The position numbers and the translations under genes were made by a program. A stretch of 64,000 nt of DNA, from positions 930,001 to 994,000 of the forward strand of contig NZ_CP010899.1 in assembly GCF_001274875.1 (NCBI RefSeq), read 5' to 3'. The stretch comes from Spiroplasma kunkelii CR2-3x. GTDB lineage: Bacteria; Bacillota_I; Bacilli_A; Mycoplasmatales; Mycoplasmataceae. Below the pieces are notes generated by a model. It worked only from the letters and a program-made list of their open reading frames with translations, did no database searches and was not told the origin of the DNA. Below, one piece after another: positions 42,520 through 51,811 of this stretch. Each line of letters starts with the position of its first letter. Within the stretch, counting starts at the first letter, position 1.

Positions 42520-43196
42520 TGTAGTATACCACATACATTTTAAAGATTACAAGAAAATAACAAAAATAATAAAAATATTTATTTATAATATAAAAATATC
42601 ATAAAATAAATAAATAAAAAATATAAAATTAAACAAACTAAAAATTAGTTTAAATACAAAAACTTAATAATTTAAAATTATTTAATTAAACTATTCAAAA
42701 AGTTAAATGGTGTCTGAAAATTTAAAGACTTATGAACTATTTCAAAATTATAAAAATAATAATAATCATTTAATTTATTCTGTAAACTAACGACATTTAA
42801 TATTTTTTCTTCAAATACAAATAATTTAGTATAATTTTGATAAAATCTTTCAATCTTGCCGTTTGACTGTGGAGAACGAACGGGTGTTGTCTGATGAAAA
42901 ATATTTTTATCTGTTAAAAATTGAGTAAAATTAGTTTCTTTAACATTATTTTTTTGATTATTCCGATAATTATTAATAAATTCAGAACCGTTATCAGTTC
43001 TAATCCGTGTTATTTTAACACCAAATATATTTTTAAAATCACTAATTGCTTTTTTAACAGAATCAATAGCATTATCAATACTTAATTTATCATAAACATA
43101 TCCTAATGCTAATCTTTTTTTTCATCAATAAAATCATAAACATAATACTTTTTATCAACTGGAAATTTACTTGGTACAAAATATTTAGCGTCCATC
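42520..43196 (-). mobile_element. rve-type transposase element, 3' half
   Basis: It repeats 8926-9606 in inverted orientation with few differences, from the first catalytic Asp (MDAKYF) to the stop at 42678 and the TATACTACA end. It keeps the same A8 run with a frame change near 43115 but has the intact A5 run near 43040 where the first copy lost a base. The 5' half is replaced by plectrovirus sequence at 43197. Confidence 0.65.
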
Positions 43197-43356
43197 TAAA
43201 TATTATTGTTAATCAAGTTGGCACAATATAACTCCCTTCTAAAAAATTAAAAAATTGAAATTTGCAAACTCGCTCCGCTCGTTGTCGCTTCGCTCCATTA
43301 AAAAACATTATTGAATAAATTATCCGCTAATAAATTACGCGGAATAATTTATTCTT

Positions 43357-43467
43357 TTACTTTTTAATTTCAATATCTTTTGCAATCTTATTAACAGTAT
43401 TAATAACATTATATTTTCCATACTTAATTACTAAGGACCACAAAATAAAATATTGCTTTGTTTTCAT
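43357..43467 (-). CDS. Plectrovirus small basic protein (36 aa)
   Basis: This encodes MKTKQYFILWSLVIKYGKYN and ends IAKDIEIKK, a slightly altered copy of the gene at 2363. Downstream, the hairpin and GC-rich gagcg leader follow, then only the first ten codons of the small membrane protein (43197-43222, with GTG in place of ATG) before the transposase fragment cuts in. Confidence 0.6.
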   Translation of the reverse strand: MKTKQYFILWSLVIKYGKYNVINTVNKIAKDIEIKK

Positions 43468-43516
43468 AATTTCAACTCCTTAATTAAAAATATTAAAAAA
43501 AATTTACTTTCCAAAA

Positions 43517-43557
43517 CTGTAAAAACCAAAAATACAAAATGTGTGTGGTTTCTACAG
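43517..43557. repeat. Conserved plectrovirus hairpin upstream of coat operon
   Basis: CTGTAAAAACCA and TGGTTTCTACAG form an 11-12 bp stem with one mismatch around a loop of about 17. The same structure is at 45822-45861, again about 60 nt upstream of the small basic gene. It may be an origin or assembly signal or a promoter element. Confidence 0.55.
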
Positions 43558-43756
43558 TCATCAAGGCGGACTGCCTTTTTAGATTTAAATCATTTAATTT
43601 TTAATGATAATAATTTTGTTAAAAATTATAATATTTGTTGAATATGTAAAGAAAAAATATGTAAATAATATTTAATTAAAATAATATGATATGATGATGA
43701 CGATAAGGGGAGGATACCCTTAGTTTCGTTTAAGAGATGTAATTTTATATTATTTT

Positions 43757-43968
43757 CTAATATTCGTATTTTCTTTTTAAGGTATTATAAGCAATAATAT
43801 TGCTATTTTTAAGGTTTTCATATTCATCTTCTTCTAATTCACAAATAAGGTTTCTTTTGTAGCAAGTTTGTAATTATTTTGTATACAATAATCATCAAAT
43901 TTACTTATTTTTACATCAATATTCCGCTTTTTTTCATCTTTTCACCAATTAATTCCCACTTTTGCCAT
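43757..43968 (-). pseudogene. Small phage/plasmid protein, frameshifted
   Basis: A good site (GAGGTAAAAAAG) and ATG give MAKVGINWWKDEKKRNIDVK ... KLATKETLF, then a stop. One base later the frame ELEEDEYENLKNSNIIAYN ... KRKYEY runs to TAG at 43757. The intact product would be about 70 residues, charged, perhaps a DNA-binding or regulatory protein. Confidence 0.5.
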
Positions 43969-44023
43969 CTTTTTTACCTCTTTTGTCATCACCATTCTAC
44001 AAAAAAATATCAAAAAGTAAAAT

Positions 44024-44050
44024 AAAAAAAGACTTTTGCAAGTCTTTATT
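44024..44050 (-). terminator. Terminator
   Basis: AAAAAGACTT and AAGTCTTT pair, with a T7 run on the minus strand. It ends minus-strand transcription coming from the plectrovirus block at 44173-45769. Confidence 0.65.
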
Positions 44051-44172
44051 CTTAGTAATTTTTAAACAAGAGATTTAAGGTTGGAAAATCTTACTTGTAT
44101 TAAATTACATCACCATCTTAACATCTTTTAAAAAAATGTCAACAAAATTTTATTTTTATGATAAAAATATTT

Positions 44173-44601
44173 TCAGAAAGGTTGGCTAAATCTTGTGAAA
44201 AAGAAAAAATATAAACATCCTTGTTCTCTTGTTTTTGCTTGTTTTGCTAAACTTGATAATTGTTTTTTATTACGATTAATTTTAAATTGTTTACGCTCTT
44301 TAATATGTTTTCGCATACCTTGTTTAGTATCAAAAACACCACGAACAGTAGCAGAATAAATATTTGACACCCCCGTTTGTACTGTTGAACCTAAATTATT
44401 ATATTGTGTTGATGTGCCGTGAATTGCGTAAATTGATAACTTAATAACCATAAAAAAGATTAAAAAATAAGAAATTGACGTATTTGTCATCGGTAATTTT
44501 GTATTTCAAACTACATCAAAAATAAACAAAAATATATCAAAAACAAAACTAAAAATCTTGTCTCAATTACTATTATTATTTTCAACTAATAAATTAATCA
44601 T
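44173..44601 (-). CDS. Plectrovirus membrane protein with altered C-terminus (142 aa)
   Basis: It begins [20 protein letters not shown] like the gene at 5032, with the same two membrane spans, but continues with the GVFDTKQGMRKHIKERKQ form of the tail also seen in the pseudogene at 3863. After REQ the expected end (AYRRVHK in the 3863 copy) is replaced by GCLYFFFFTRFSQPF. A rearrangement has therefore removed the downstream 78-aa and adhesin genes. The ATG overlaps the Zot-like gene end. Confidence 0.6.
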
Positions 44602-45205
44602 CTTTCCTATTTCCTTTCTCTTTTTTAGGTTTTAAATTCTTTTTCAAAATATCAATATCAAATAACTCCAATCGTTCTTTAACACTTAATTTTGTAATTT
44701 ATGACCAATAATATTCTTTTTTATTAACAATTTCATCATTTTTGAAATCACGCACAAATTTTAATCATTGACTATCATACTTATTGGCAAATTCAAGCGG
44801 AATAATTATTTTAAAAAACCGAATTCCTAATCCAACATCCAACTTATGTTTTACTCGTTTACCTTCTGCTGTTCGTTCTACTGATTTTGTTTTTCAAATT
44901 TCATAATCGGTTATATCTTGGAAAATTCCAATTCGCATAATAAAGAAACGATTAAAAAAATTAAATCCTTTTTTAGCAACAGGTTTTTTCAATGAAATTG
45001 GAATAATAATTCCACTTGCTAACTGGTTAATATTATTTCAAATCATACCCTCACGCTGAGCAGTAAACAACGCACGATTACCAAAATGTCTCGCTAAAAC
45101 AATTCACGGTATTTTACCACTATTAACTTTTTTCTCATCGTGAGGACTAGTTCCATCAATATACAAATAACTTTAATCAAATAAAATAACACTATCATAA
45201 GGCGG
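44594..45205 (-). pseudogene. Plectrovirus Zot-like assembly ATPase, 3' part with stops
   Basis: The frame reads SVILFD, TAA, SYLYIDGTSPHDEKK ... IPWIVLARHFGNRALFTAQ ... KEYYWS, TAA, ITKLSVKERLEL ... [10 protein letters not shown]. Both TAA codons stand where Glu is expected (DES of Walker B and SEI in the copy at 4518). Walker A is missing because the 5' half was deleted at the junction with the coat gene. Zot/pI proteins power filamentous phage extrusion. Confidence 0.65.
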
Positions 45206-45393
45206 GGCGGAATTAAAATAATTCACGTATCACCTAAAAAAACCATTATCTCAGGTAAAATATTTGTTATACCTTCTTTAACTTTTCATAATACACTAAT
45301 TAAACCAGTTCAAATACTAGTCATGCCCTCAGTCATAGTTTTAGGTGTATTTGCTAAAAAATTAACTGCTGTTGTTAAATACATACCTAACAT
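45094..45393 (-). CDS. Chimeric plectrovirus coat protein (99 aa)
   Basis: The first 62 residues are the coat-type protein (MLGMYLTTAVNFLANTPKTM ... GDTWIILIP). At the GGCGGGGCGG junction (45201-45210) the frame passes into the Zot-like gene in a different frame (RLMIVLFYLIKVICILMELV) and stops at 45094. The C-terminal membrane span has thus been replaced by another hydrophobic stretch. It is probably non-functional, although open throughout. Confidence 0.5.
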
Positions 45394-45542
45394 TATTTTT
45401 TATCCTCCTTTCTTTCAAGTTCTTTTTTTTCTTTTTTCTTTCCTTGAATTTGTTTAATTTTTTGATAAATTGATAAACCAATTCAAGCAAAAATCGCCAA
45501 TAAAATAATAATACTAAGTATTGTTGTTAATCAAGTTGGCAT
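45393..45542 (-). CDS. Plectrovirus small membrane protein (49 aa)
   Basis: The product (MPTWLTTILSIIILLAIFAW ... KKELERKEDKK) is intact, 49 residues, overlapping the coat ATG by one base as at 2812. One membrane span is followed by a Lys/Glu tail. It is the closest relative of 2663-2812 with about ten substitutions. Confidence 0.7.
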
Positions 45543-45658
45543 AATATATCTCCTTTCTAAAAATTAAAAAATTGAAATTTACAAACTAGCTCCACTCCAT
45601 TAAAAAACATTATTGAATAAATTATTCCGCGTAATTTATTAGCGGATAATTTATTCTT

Positions 45659-45769
45659 TTACTTTTTAATTTCAATATCTTTTGCAATCTTATTAGCATT
45701 ATTAATAACATTATCTTTACCATACTTTTTCACTAGCGACCGCAAAATAAAATATTGCTTTGTTTGCAT
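45659..45769 (-). CDS. Plectrovirus small basic protein (36 aa)
   Basis: The product MQTKQYFILRSLVKKYGKDN ... NANKIAKDIEIKK is the fourth copy of this gene in the window. It is followed by the ATTCCGC hairpin and a shortened GC-rich leader. GGAGGTTG stands upstream. Confidence 0.68.
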   Translation of the reverse strand: MQTKQYFILRSLVKKYGKDNVINNANKIAKDIEIKK

Positions 45770-45939
45770 AATTTCAACCTCCTATAATTAAAAATATTAA
45801 AAAAAAATTTACTTTCCAAAACTGTAAAAACCAAAAATACAAAATATGTGTGGTTTCTACAATTTTTACAAAATATTAATATTTAATTTTTTTAAATATG
45901 AATTATATATTTGTAGCAAACTTTTTTTGTCGTGCTTAA

Positions 45940-46095
45940 ATATTAACTTATATTTAAAAAAAATAATTTTTTTTGAAAAATATTACATTTTAAAATAAAA
46001 AGTATATTATCAAATTAACAAGGTTTGAATTACCTACTTGCATCTTTACAATACAAAACCTAAGCTTTTTTATTACTACCAAATAACAAGAGATA
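45940..46095 (+). mobile_element. Degenerate IS30-family element end
   Basis: GTCGTGCTTAAATATTAAC ... AACAAGAGATAAATTTGG follows the pattern of the element end at 38050-38205, with indels. No transposase is attached. A tandem AACAAG-type copy at 46018 suggests rearrangement. Confidence 0.4.
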
Positions 46096-46295
46096 AATTT
46101 GGAACTTGAATATACACGATACAAAATAAAAAAAATAATCAAATTATTTGCCAATTATTTTAATAATTCTGAAAATAATTTGATAAATTTTAAATTTATT
46201 TTTGTTAATTAAATTTTTATTATAATAAATAAGGAATAGTCAACGATTTAATTCCGCACTTAAAAATTATTAAATAGTAAGGTTATTATATATTA

Positions 46296-47450
46296 ATGAA
46301 AAAACGAAAAAAACTAATTTTAATAGTTAATATATCACTAATTTGGGTAGTATTATTTCTATTAAGTTTTATTTTATATGTTCTATACTGTGTTTATTTA
46401 AACCAAAAACCAATTTTATTAAATTCAATTATTAATAATCCTAATGTGCAAATAATTAAAACCAATGGTTATCATGTTCCAACCGCAGTTCAAATTAAAA
46501 CAACATTAAAACAACAATTTCCAAATTTAAATGTCAATAAAATTAAAATTAGAGACAATATTAGTGCTACTAATGCTACAATTATTTCTAATGACTATAA
46601 ATTTTATAATGGATCAGTTATAATTAATTATATTCTTGATAAATCCATTGCTAATCAAATTAATTTAAATCAACAATATATCCCAAATCAAATTTGAATG
46701 CAACAACGCCATTATAATGGTTTATGAATTAATAATAAACAAATTACAGCAAATGAGGAAAACTTAACTAATGCATTCTTAAGTCAAACACAAAATTCTG
46801 CTTTACCATTTTATGAAAACCAAGAATTTACTTCTTTTCAAGAACTATTAACTTTTTTAAACCAAAATATTAAAGCTTCCTGAGAATACATTATTAAGAA
46901 TTTTTGTAATACTTATAAAGAACAACTAAAAGAACTAATATTATTATTCTATAATATTCTTGCAAATATTTTTAACAAAAATAATGTAAATGATATTTTA
47001 AGACAAATTAAAGTTGAAAATTTAAATAATGTTTGAGGATATGCTAATTCAGGTAATAAACAAGTTGTTCTTAATTCGACCACTTTAAAATGTAACTATG
47101 CAAACACAGCAATTTATGAATGAACAAGTGGGTTTAAAACATCAAATAGTATTTTTAAAACTTTATTTCATGAAATTGGTCATATTATTCACTTTTATTC
47201 TCTTTCTAGGAAAATTAATCCTATTGAACATCTAAAAGAATTTTTAGTAAAAAAAATTAATAATTCCCGCAATTTGGATAGAGAAAAAATTTTTCAATTA
47301 TTTCATCTTAGCGAATATTCTTTTAAAAGTTCTTTTGAATTTTTTGCCGAAGGATTTTCATACTGATTTTTAACAAATGATACATTAAAAACCAAAGCAT
47401 GAGAATTTTGACATGAGTTTTTAACAATTTATTTGCCAAGTTTAAGTTAA
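46296..47450 (+). CDS. Membrane-anchored zinc metallopeptidase, lethal-factor-like
   Basis: Reading TGA as Trp gives 384 residues. An N-terminal membrane anchor (IWVVLFLLSFILYVLYCVYL) is followed by a domain seen in many Spiroplasma surface proteins (VPTAVQIKTTLKQQFPNLNV ... ISATNATIIS ... FYNGSVIINYIL). The C-terminal third has LFHEIGHIIHFYS (HExxH, near residue 297) and, about 57 residues on, FEFFAEGFSYWF, giving the third zinc ligand Glu. HExxH plus EFFAE is the arrangement of the M34/ATLF-like peptidases. Stand-alone gene with TATAAT at 46221. Confidence 0.7.
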
Positions 47451-47500
47451 TTTTATTTTTATTTAAAACTAAATTAAGTGACTTAACAATTTTATTTTAA

Positions 47501-47522
47501 AAAAACACTGATAAAATCAGTG
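47501..47522 (-). terminator. Terminator of the coiled-coil gene
   Basis: CACTGAT and ATCAGTG pair around AAA, followed by a T7 run on the minus strand, 13 nt beyond the stop at 47535. Confidence 0.65.
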
Positions 47523-47534
47523 CAAGTTATTTAA

Positions 47535-48008
47535 TTAACGTGAAACTTGATCTAATAATTTTTGTCATTTTTGTGACTCTTTTTCTCATGATTCTTTTGA
47601 TAAAATCATTTTTCTCTCACGCATTGCTTTTTTAACACGTGAAATATTTGTCAAACGAGCTTGTTTTTTAGCACGTTCTTCATATAAAACATTATTTTTA
47701 GCAATTTCTTCTTTCCTTTTTTGTTCTAATAAAGCAATTTTTTCTTGTTCAATCTTATCAACATTTTTAAGTTTTGATGCTGCTTTAAGTTCTTTTTCCT
47801 TTGCTAATTTAATTTTTTCTTCTCATTTTTTTGCTGCAATAGCACATGCTTCATTATTTTTTTTAATTCATTCTTCATGCATTAGTTTTTCTTTTGCTGC
47901 TTTTATATCAGTTTTAGTAGTTAACTCTTTTCCTTCATCAATAATTTGATTTATTAAATCAACTACTGGTAATTCTTCTTGCATAACAATTTTCTTTTTT
48001 ATTTCCAT
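47535..48008 (-). CDS. Coiled-coil protein of unknown function (157 aa)
   Basis: Internal TGA Trp codons hide this gene from standard-code reading. It runs MEIKKKIVMQEELPVVDLIN to KWQKLLDQVSR without a break. The centre is an Ala/Glu/Lys/Leu coiled coil (KIKLAKEKELKAASKLKNVD, IALLEQKRKEEIAKNN), the end is basic. There is no signal peptide. GAGGAG lies 8 nt before the ATG. Perhaps a structural or cytoskeletal accessory; no family recognised. Confidence 0.65.
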
Positions 48009-48254
48009 AAATAAACTCCTCATCTTTTTATGTTTCGTTTCCTATATAAGAATATTTATTGATATTTTTACATAAACTATTTTAATTATATCAAAAAAAT
48101 AAAAAAAATTTAAAATATTGTTTTGTGTATTTCATATATTTTGATTCAAAGGAAAAAAATGATAAAATTAAAAAGTGTTAAAAAGAATTAATATCATGCT
48201 AACATTAAATATTTTAATTTTTCTTTTATTTTATCCATATTAAGTTATAAATAA

Positions 48255-48484
48255 TAATTTAATTGGGAAAATTAAAGTAATAATAAATGATAGAGGAAGA
48301 TAATTTTATAAATGAAGAGAAATGGAAATCTTTGCTGAAACACAAGGCTGAAACACAAGTATATTTTTGTGACGCTGGTAAATATCGCCAAAAACCTTTA
48401 ATTGAATATATGAATATTGAATTAAGACACTGATTTCCTCAGGGAACTGATTTTAATAATGTTATTCAACAAAAAATAAATTAA
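48255..48484 (+). mobile_element. IS30-family transposase remnant
   Basis: Frames on the plus strand read LIGKIKVIINDRGR, KWREMEIFAETQ, VYFCDAGKYRQKPLIEYMN and WFPQGTDFNNVIQQKIN, with frameshifts and a short internal duplication of CTGAAACACAAG. Both element ends are missing. Confidence 0.6.
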
Positions 48485-48557
48485 GTATTTAATGATAGTC
48501 GGAAAAAAGCTTATTTTTTATAAAAATTATAAATAAAGTAATTAAATACAAATTAAA

Positions 48558-48587
48558 GTAATCGCTTATTAGAGCGATTTTTTTTTA
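48558..48587 (+). terminator. Terminator abutting MITE-like element
   Basis: AATCGCT and AGCGATT pair with a T9 tract. The left inverted repeat of the element at 48588 starts immediately after it. Confidence 0.65.
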
Positions 48588-48752
48588 ATTGCATTATTCA
48601 TCAGATAGTATCTTTAAAATTAAAAATTAACCTATTTTCTCCATCAATTAGTTAATTTTTATAATTTCCTTTCTGTGATTTATTATATTTTTTTGGTTTA
48701 ACAACTAATAATATCATTTTTAATAAAGGTACTATCTGATGAATAATGCAAT
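48588..48752. repeat. MITE-like element, 165 bp with 28-bp inverted ends
   Basis: ATTGCATTATTCATCAGATA at 48588 is repeated inverted at 48752. The match continues to 28-29 bp with a single mismatch (TATC versus TACC, then TTTA). The AT-rich interior has no open frame. Size and long terminal inverted repeats are those of a miniature inverted-repeat transposable element; the mobilising transposase is not in the window. Confidence 0.65.
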
Positions 48753-48779
48753 ACTAAAAATTAATATTTTGAATGCTTA

Positions 48780-49229
48780 AAGATGAATAACTCATCTATG
48801 GCACGAAGCCTTAAAGAAAGTGTGAAAGCGATTGGATTTACCCATATTTATTTTTTTAATTCTCAGCGGGGTTAGTCGCCCGCGAAATGTCAGAGCGTGT
48901 GTTTTTGCTTGTTTCATAAAAAGAGTGCTGTTAAACCTAAAAAAACAATATCGGACACTAAAAAAACAAGAGGGAGGAGCTCCAAAAGGTTATTTTCTTT
49001 ATATAAAGTTGTGTAGGGATGGATGAAGCGTAATTAATAACTGGGTAAATTGTTTGTTTATTTCCGTGGAGGGGTAAACTCTATAAAAATATTCTACCGC
49101 CCCCGCTCACCCACAAAGTGAAGCGGGCGGCGAAGTAAGTAAATAATAAAATAAATTATTTACTAAATATAAAAATATTAACTAATAAAGGAATATTATG
49201 TTTTTTTTTACAGAAAGGAAAAAAATTAA
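48780..49229. other. GC-richer non-coding or structured region
   Basis: Base composition rises well above the surroundings (GCGGGGTTAGTCGCCCGCG, GGGAGGAGCTCC). A GC hairpin lies at 49097-49130 (CCGCCCCCGCTCAC / GTGAAGCGGGCGG). Short frames such as HKKSAVKPKKTISDTKK exist but use codons rare in this genome (AGG, AGC, GGG), so I do not call a gene. It may be a transferred piece, an untranslated structured RNA or a packaging or transfer site. Confidence 0.4.
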
Positions 49230-49988
49230 ATGAAAACATTAAAAGATATGATTAAAGATTTAACAGGAGTTACTGTTGAAAAAGAAAAATTAAATCAATA
49301 TTTAGAAAGTGAAAGATTAGATTTAGAAGATGCTAATTTAGAAGGTGTAAATCTTTATATAAAAAATTACCTAGTAAGGATGTGGAATATGAAAAAGTTA
49401 AATAAAAAAATTATTAATAAATTAAATGAATTGATGCTTAGAGGTTATCCAGGTACACCAATTTTAGAAACATATACACAAGACCAAAAATCTATTATTG
49501 AACAAGTATATATAGCATGTAATTTTTCTAGTCCTTTTGGCGATGCTTCATATAGTGAAGAAAATAAAACACAATCATTAATAAAAAAAACAAAAGACTT
49601 AGAAAAACAAGCATATTTACAATCATATCGTAAACAATATTATACTAAGATGTTTGATATTGTTTTAAAATATTATGGTTTATAAGATGGTAATGGTGAA
49701 CGGCCTTATGGTTTTGATTTTGTTAGTGCTAGTTTAGTTGACCAAATGCGACAAAATGAATTAATTACTGCTAGATTAGACAATGGAACAATGGAACCAA
49801 TAAGAGCAATTACTGAATATGATAATATTGATGAATTAGAAGCAACTAAATATTATGAAAAAATTGAAAAATGACAAGATAAAATGCAAACCAAAGAAAT
49901 AGAACATAATAATAAATTACTAGAATATGATGAAACTGGTAATAATCAAAATGCCTTACAAGGTAGAACAGAAATTAAGGAGGATTAA
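49230..49988 (+). pseudogene. Tailed-phage protein with borrowed N-terminus and in-frame TAA
   Basis: The first 42 codons ([20 protein letters not shown] ... LEDANLEGVNL) repeat the start of the pentapeptide protein encoded opposite at 50551-50901. From KKLNKKIINKLNELMLRGYP on it is a different protein. TAA stands at 49683, after YYGL, and the frame continues DGNGERPYGFDFVSASLVDQ ... LLEYDETGNNQNALQGRTEI to 49988. The second part resembles phage head-region proteins in composition only. Recombination inside the 5' region built the hybrid. Confidence 0.5.
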
Positions 49989-50362
49989 AAAATGAGTAGA
50001 ATTTGCGTCATATTATTATTAATTTCAACTCTATATCTTTCAATATAATTTCTATAATTAGTAATTATTTTTCCAATTCTATTATGTTCATCTAATAATT
50101 TTTGAATAAGTTCTAATCATTCTTTAAAAACAAAATTATTTTTAGTAATAGCACTTGGAATATCTTTTAAATGTACATTTTGATAACCATTTAAAGCATA
50201 ATGATTAATATGTCTAAAAATATACTCAGTTAATTCTTGTTTATTTTCTTCTTTAAATTTTTGAACATTATATGCTAAAATACTTTCATTTTTAAAATCA
50301 TCTACTTTTAAAGGAAAATGAAATGTAATATTATTTACTGTATTTTTTACAATATCACTCAT
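49985..50362 (-). CDS. Small-gene operon, gene 7: 125-aa protein
   Basis: Reading TGA as Trp gives MSDIVKNTVNNITFHFPLKV ... FKEWLELIQKLLDEHNRIGK ... NNMTQILLIF. A very good ribosome site (GGAGGTGA) precedes it. It is helical and hydrophilic. The last few residues and the stop coincide with the end of the opposite pseudogene, so the original C-terminus may have been lost at a junction. Last gene of the minus-strand operon starting near 51943. Confidence 0.6.
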
Positions 50363-50551
50363 TTATTTCACCTCCTTATTAGGTAATTTTTTATATAAAG
50401 ATTTATCTTTTATAATAAAAGTATCTTCTCTTCGACCATTTACATATTGACAATATTCATCAAAATCTTCTTTAATTCAGCAAGTTCTTTTTTTAAGTGC
50501 TTCATTTTCTTCTTGTAATTTATCAAATTTAATTGATTCTGTTTTTGTCAT
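50363..50551 (-). CDS. Small-gene operon, gene 6: 62-aa coiled-coil protein
   Basis: The product is [20 protein letters not shown] to LYKKLPNKEVK. Its ATG overlaps the stop of the pentapeptide gene (TAATG), and its own stop directly precedes the next ATG (TAAATG). An N-terminal heptad stretch suggests dimerisation. One Trp is TGA. Function unknown. Confidence 0.6.
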
Positions 50552-50901
50552 TATTCATCCTCCTCAATAGTTAATTGTTCTAATTGTTTTTTTGTGATTT
50601 TAATACCACATAAATAAGCATCTTTTAAATTAGCACCTTCTAAATCAGCACCTTTTAAATCAGCACCTTCTAAATCGGCACCTTCTAAATTAGCACCAGT
50701 TAAATAAGCACCATATAAATTAGCACCAGTTAAATAAGCACCTTCTAAATTAGCATCTCATAAATTAGCACCTTGTAAATTAGCACCTTCTAAATTAGCA
50801 CCTTCTAAATCTAATCTTTCACTTTCTAAATATTGATTTAATTTTTCTTTTTCAACAGTAACTCCTGTTAAATCTTTAATCATATCTTTTAATATTTTCA
50901 T
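50551..50901 (-). CDS. Small-gene operon, gene 5: pentapeptide-repeat protein (116 aa)
   Basis: After an N-terminal helix ([20 protein letters not shown]) come about thirteen pentapeptides of the A(N/D)LxG type (residues about 32-100), then [16 protein letters not shown]. Such repeats fold as a square right-handed beta-helix; in some families (Qnr, MfpA) it mimics DNA and protects gyrase. The repeat DNA is near-perfect at 15-bp period. Overlaps gene 6 by one base. The 5' end is duplicated at 49230. Confidence 0.75.
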
Positions 50902-50902
50902 A

Positions 50903-51310
50903 TTATAATTCCTCCAAATTCTTTTCTTCAATTAATGTCTCAATATAGTCATAAGCACTCTCTTCTGAATGACATTCTTCTAATGCTTCATTAAATAAAT
51001 CTTCTTCAGTATAAATATTTCCATTTTCATCTTTATACATATTATTCATTCCCTTCTTTACAAGATTCTTGATTTCTTTTTCTTCTTTCACAATCTTTAC
51101 AAATTTCGGTTTTTCTCAATTTTTACGATTATTATCATAATCTTCAATTAACTGTTTAAATTCATCAATATTATATTTATCAAGATGTAATTCTTTAAAA
51201 TTTAATGATCAATCATTTTCAACATAATAATGACCTGCGGTAAAATCATATTTAGAATAATTTTCATCTTCTTTGGTTTGATATTTTTCATAAAATTCAT
51301 CAATACTCAT
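50903..51310 (-). CDS. Small-gene operon, gene 4: acidic 135-aa protein
   Basis: The full frame starts at 51310 (MSIDEFYEKYQTKEDENYSK, two TGA Trp) and ends TLIEEKNLEEL. Standard-code reading would see only the last 60 residues. It is strongly acidic, particularly the last third (EEDLFNEALEECHSEE). An internal ATG behind AAGAAGGGA near 51040 could yield a short form. Function unknown; an acidic antirestriction- or inhibitor-like role would be speculation. Confidence 0.6.
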
Positions 51311-51311
51311 A

Positions 51312-51608
51312 TTATTTATTCTCCTTTAATATAAGTTCTAATAATTTAATTCTTTTTTCTTCATCTTTAACAAGTTGATTATGGTTATTTAAACTTTTTT
51401 CAATTCTGCTTTTACAAGATTCTAAACTTTCATTTATTGATGCAGTGTCATCTGTTTTATTTATTCTTATTAAAAATTCCAGTTCTTTATTTAAAATTGT
51501 AATACTATTTTCATAACCGACATTATTTTCATATCAGTATTCATCATCTAATTTATTAATAACTTGTTTTTGAAATTCTGATAATTGTAAATTTCTAATT
51601 TCTTTCAT
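51312..51608 (-). CDS. Small-gene operon, gene 3: 98-aa helical protein
   Basis: The product is MKEIRNLQLSEFQKQVINKL to LLELILKENK. It is rich in Glu, Lys, Asn and Leu with likely coiled coil toward the C-terminus (LVKDEEKRIKLLELILK). The ribosome site of the next gene (AAAGGAG) lies in its last codons. No family recognised. Confidence 0.6.
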
Positions 51609-51609
51609 A

Positions 51610-51798
51610 TTATTTATCTCCTTGCCATTCAATATTTTTATTTTCTAAATCAATAATGGTTGTTAATCATCCGCCTTTATTATCACGCTTAGCAGCAACC
51701 TTTGCTTCTGCTAATGTATAGAATTTTTCTGTATTTACACTTCCAATGTCATCTATATCAAATGAAATTTTTGATATTAATATGTATCTTTTTTCCAT
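51610..51798 (-). CDS. Small-gene operon, gene 2: 62-aa protein
   Basis: The product is MEKRYILISKISFDIDDIGS to LENKNIEWQGDK. Strand-helix-strand character (YILISKISFD, TLAEAKVAAKRD, WLTTIIDLE) suggests a compact alpha/beta fold. AAGGAG for the next gene is embedded in its end. Function unknown. Confidence 0.6.
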
Positions 51799-51811
51799 AA
51801 TTTAATTCCTC

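Noticed and set aside
50598-50815. Tandem 15-bp repeats that might suggest a CRISPR or minisatellite
   Set aside because: They are the coding repeats of the pentapeptide protein, in frame and without spacers. No CRISPR array is present in the window.
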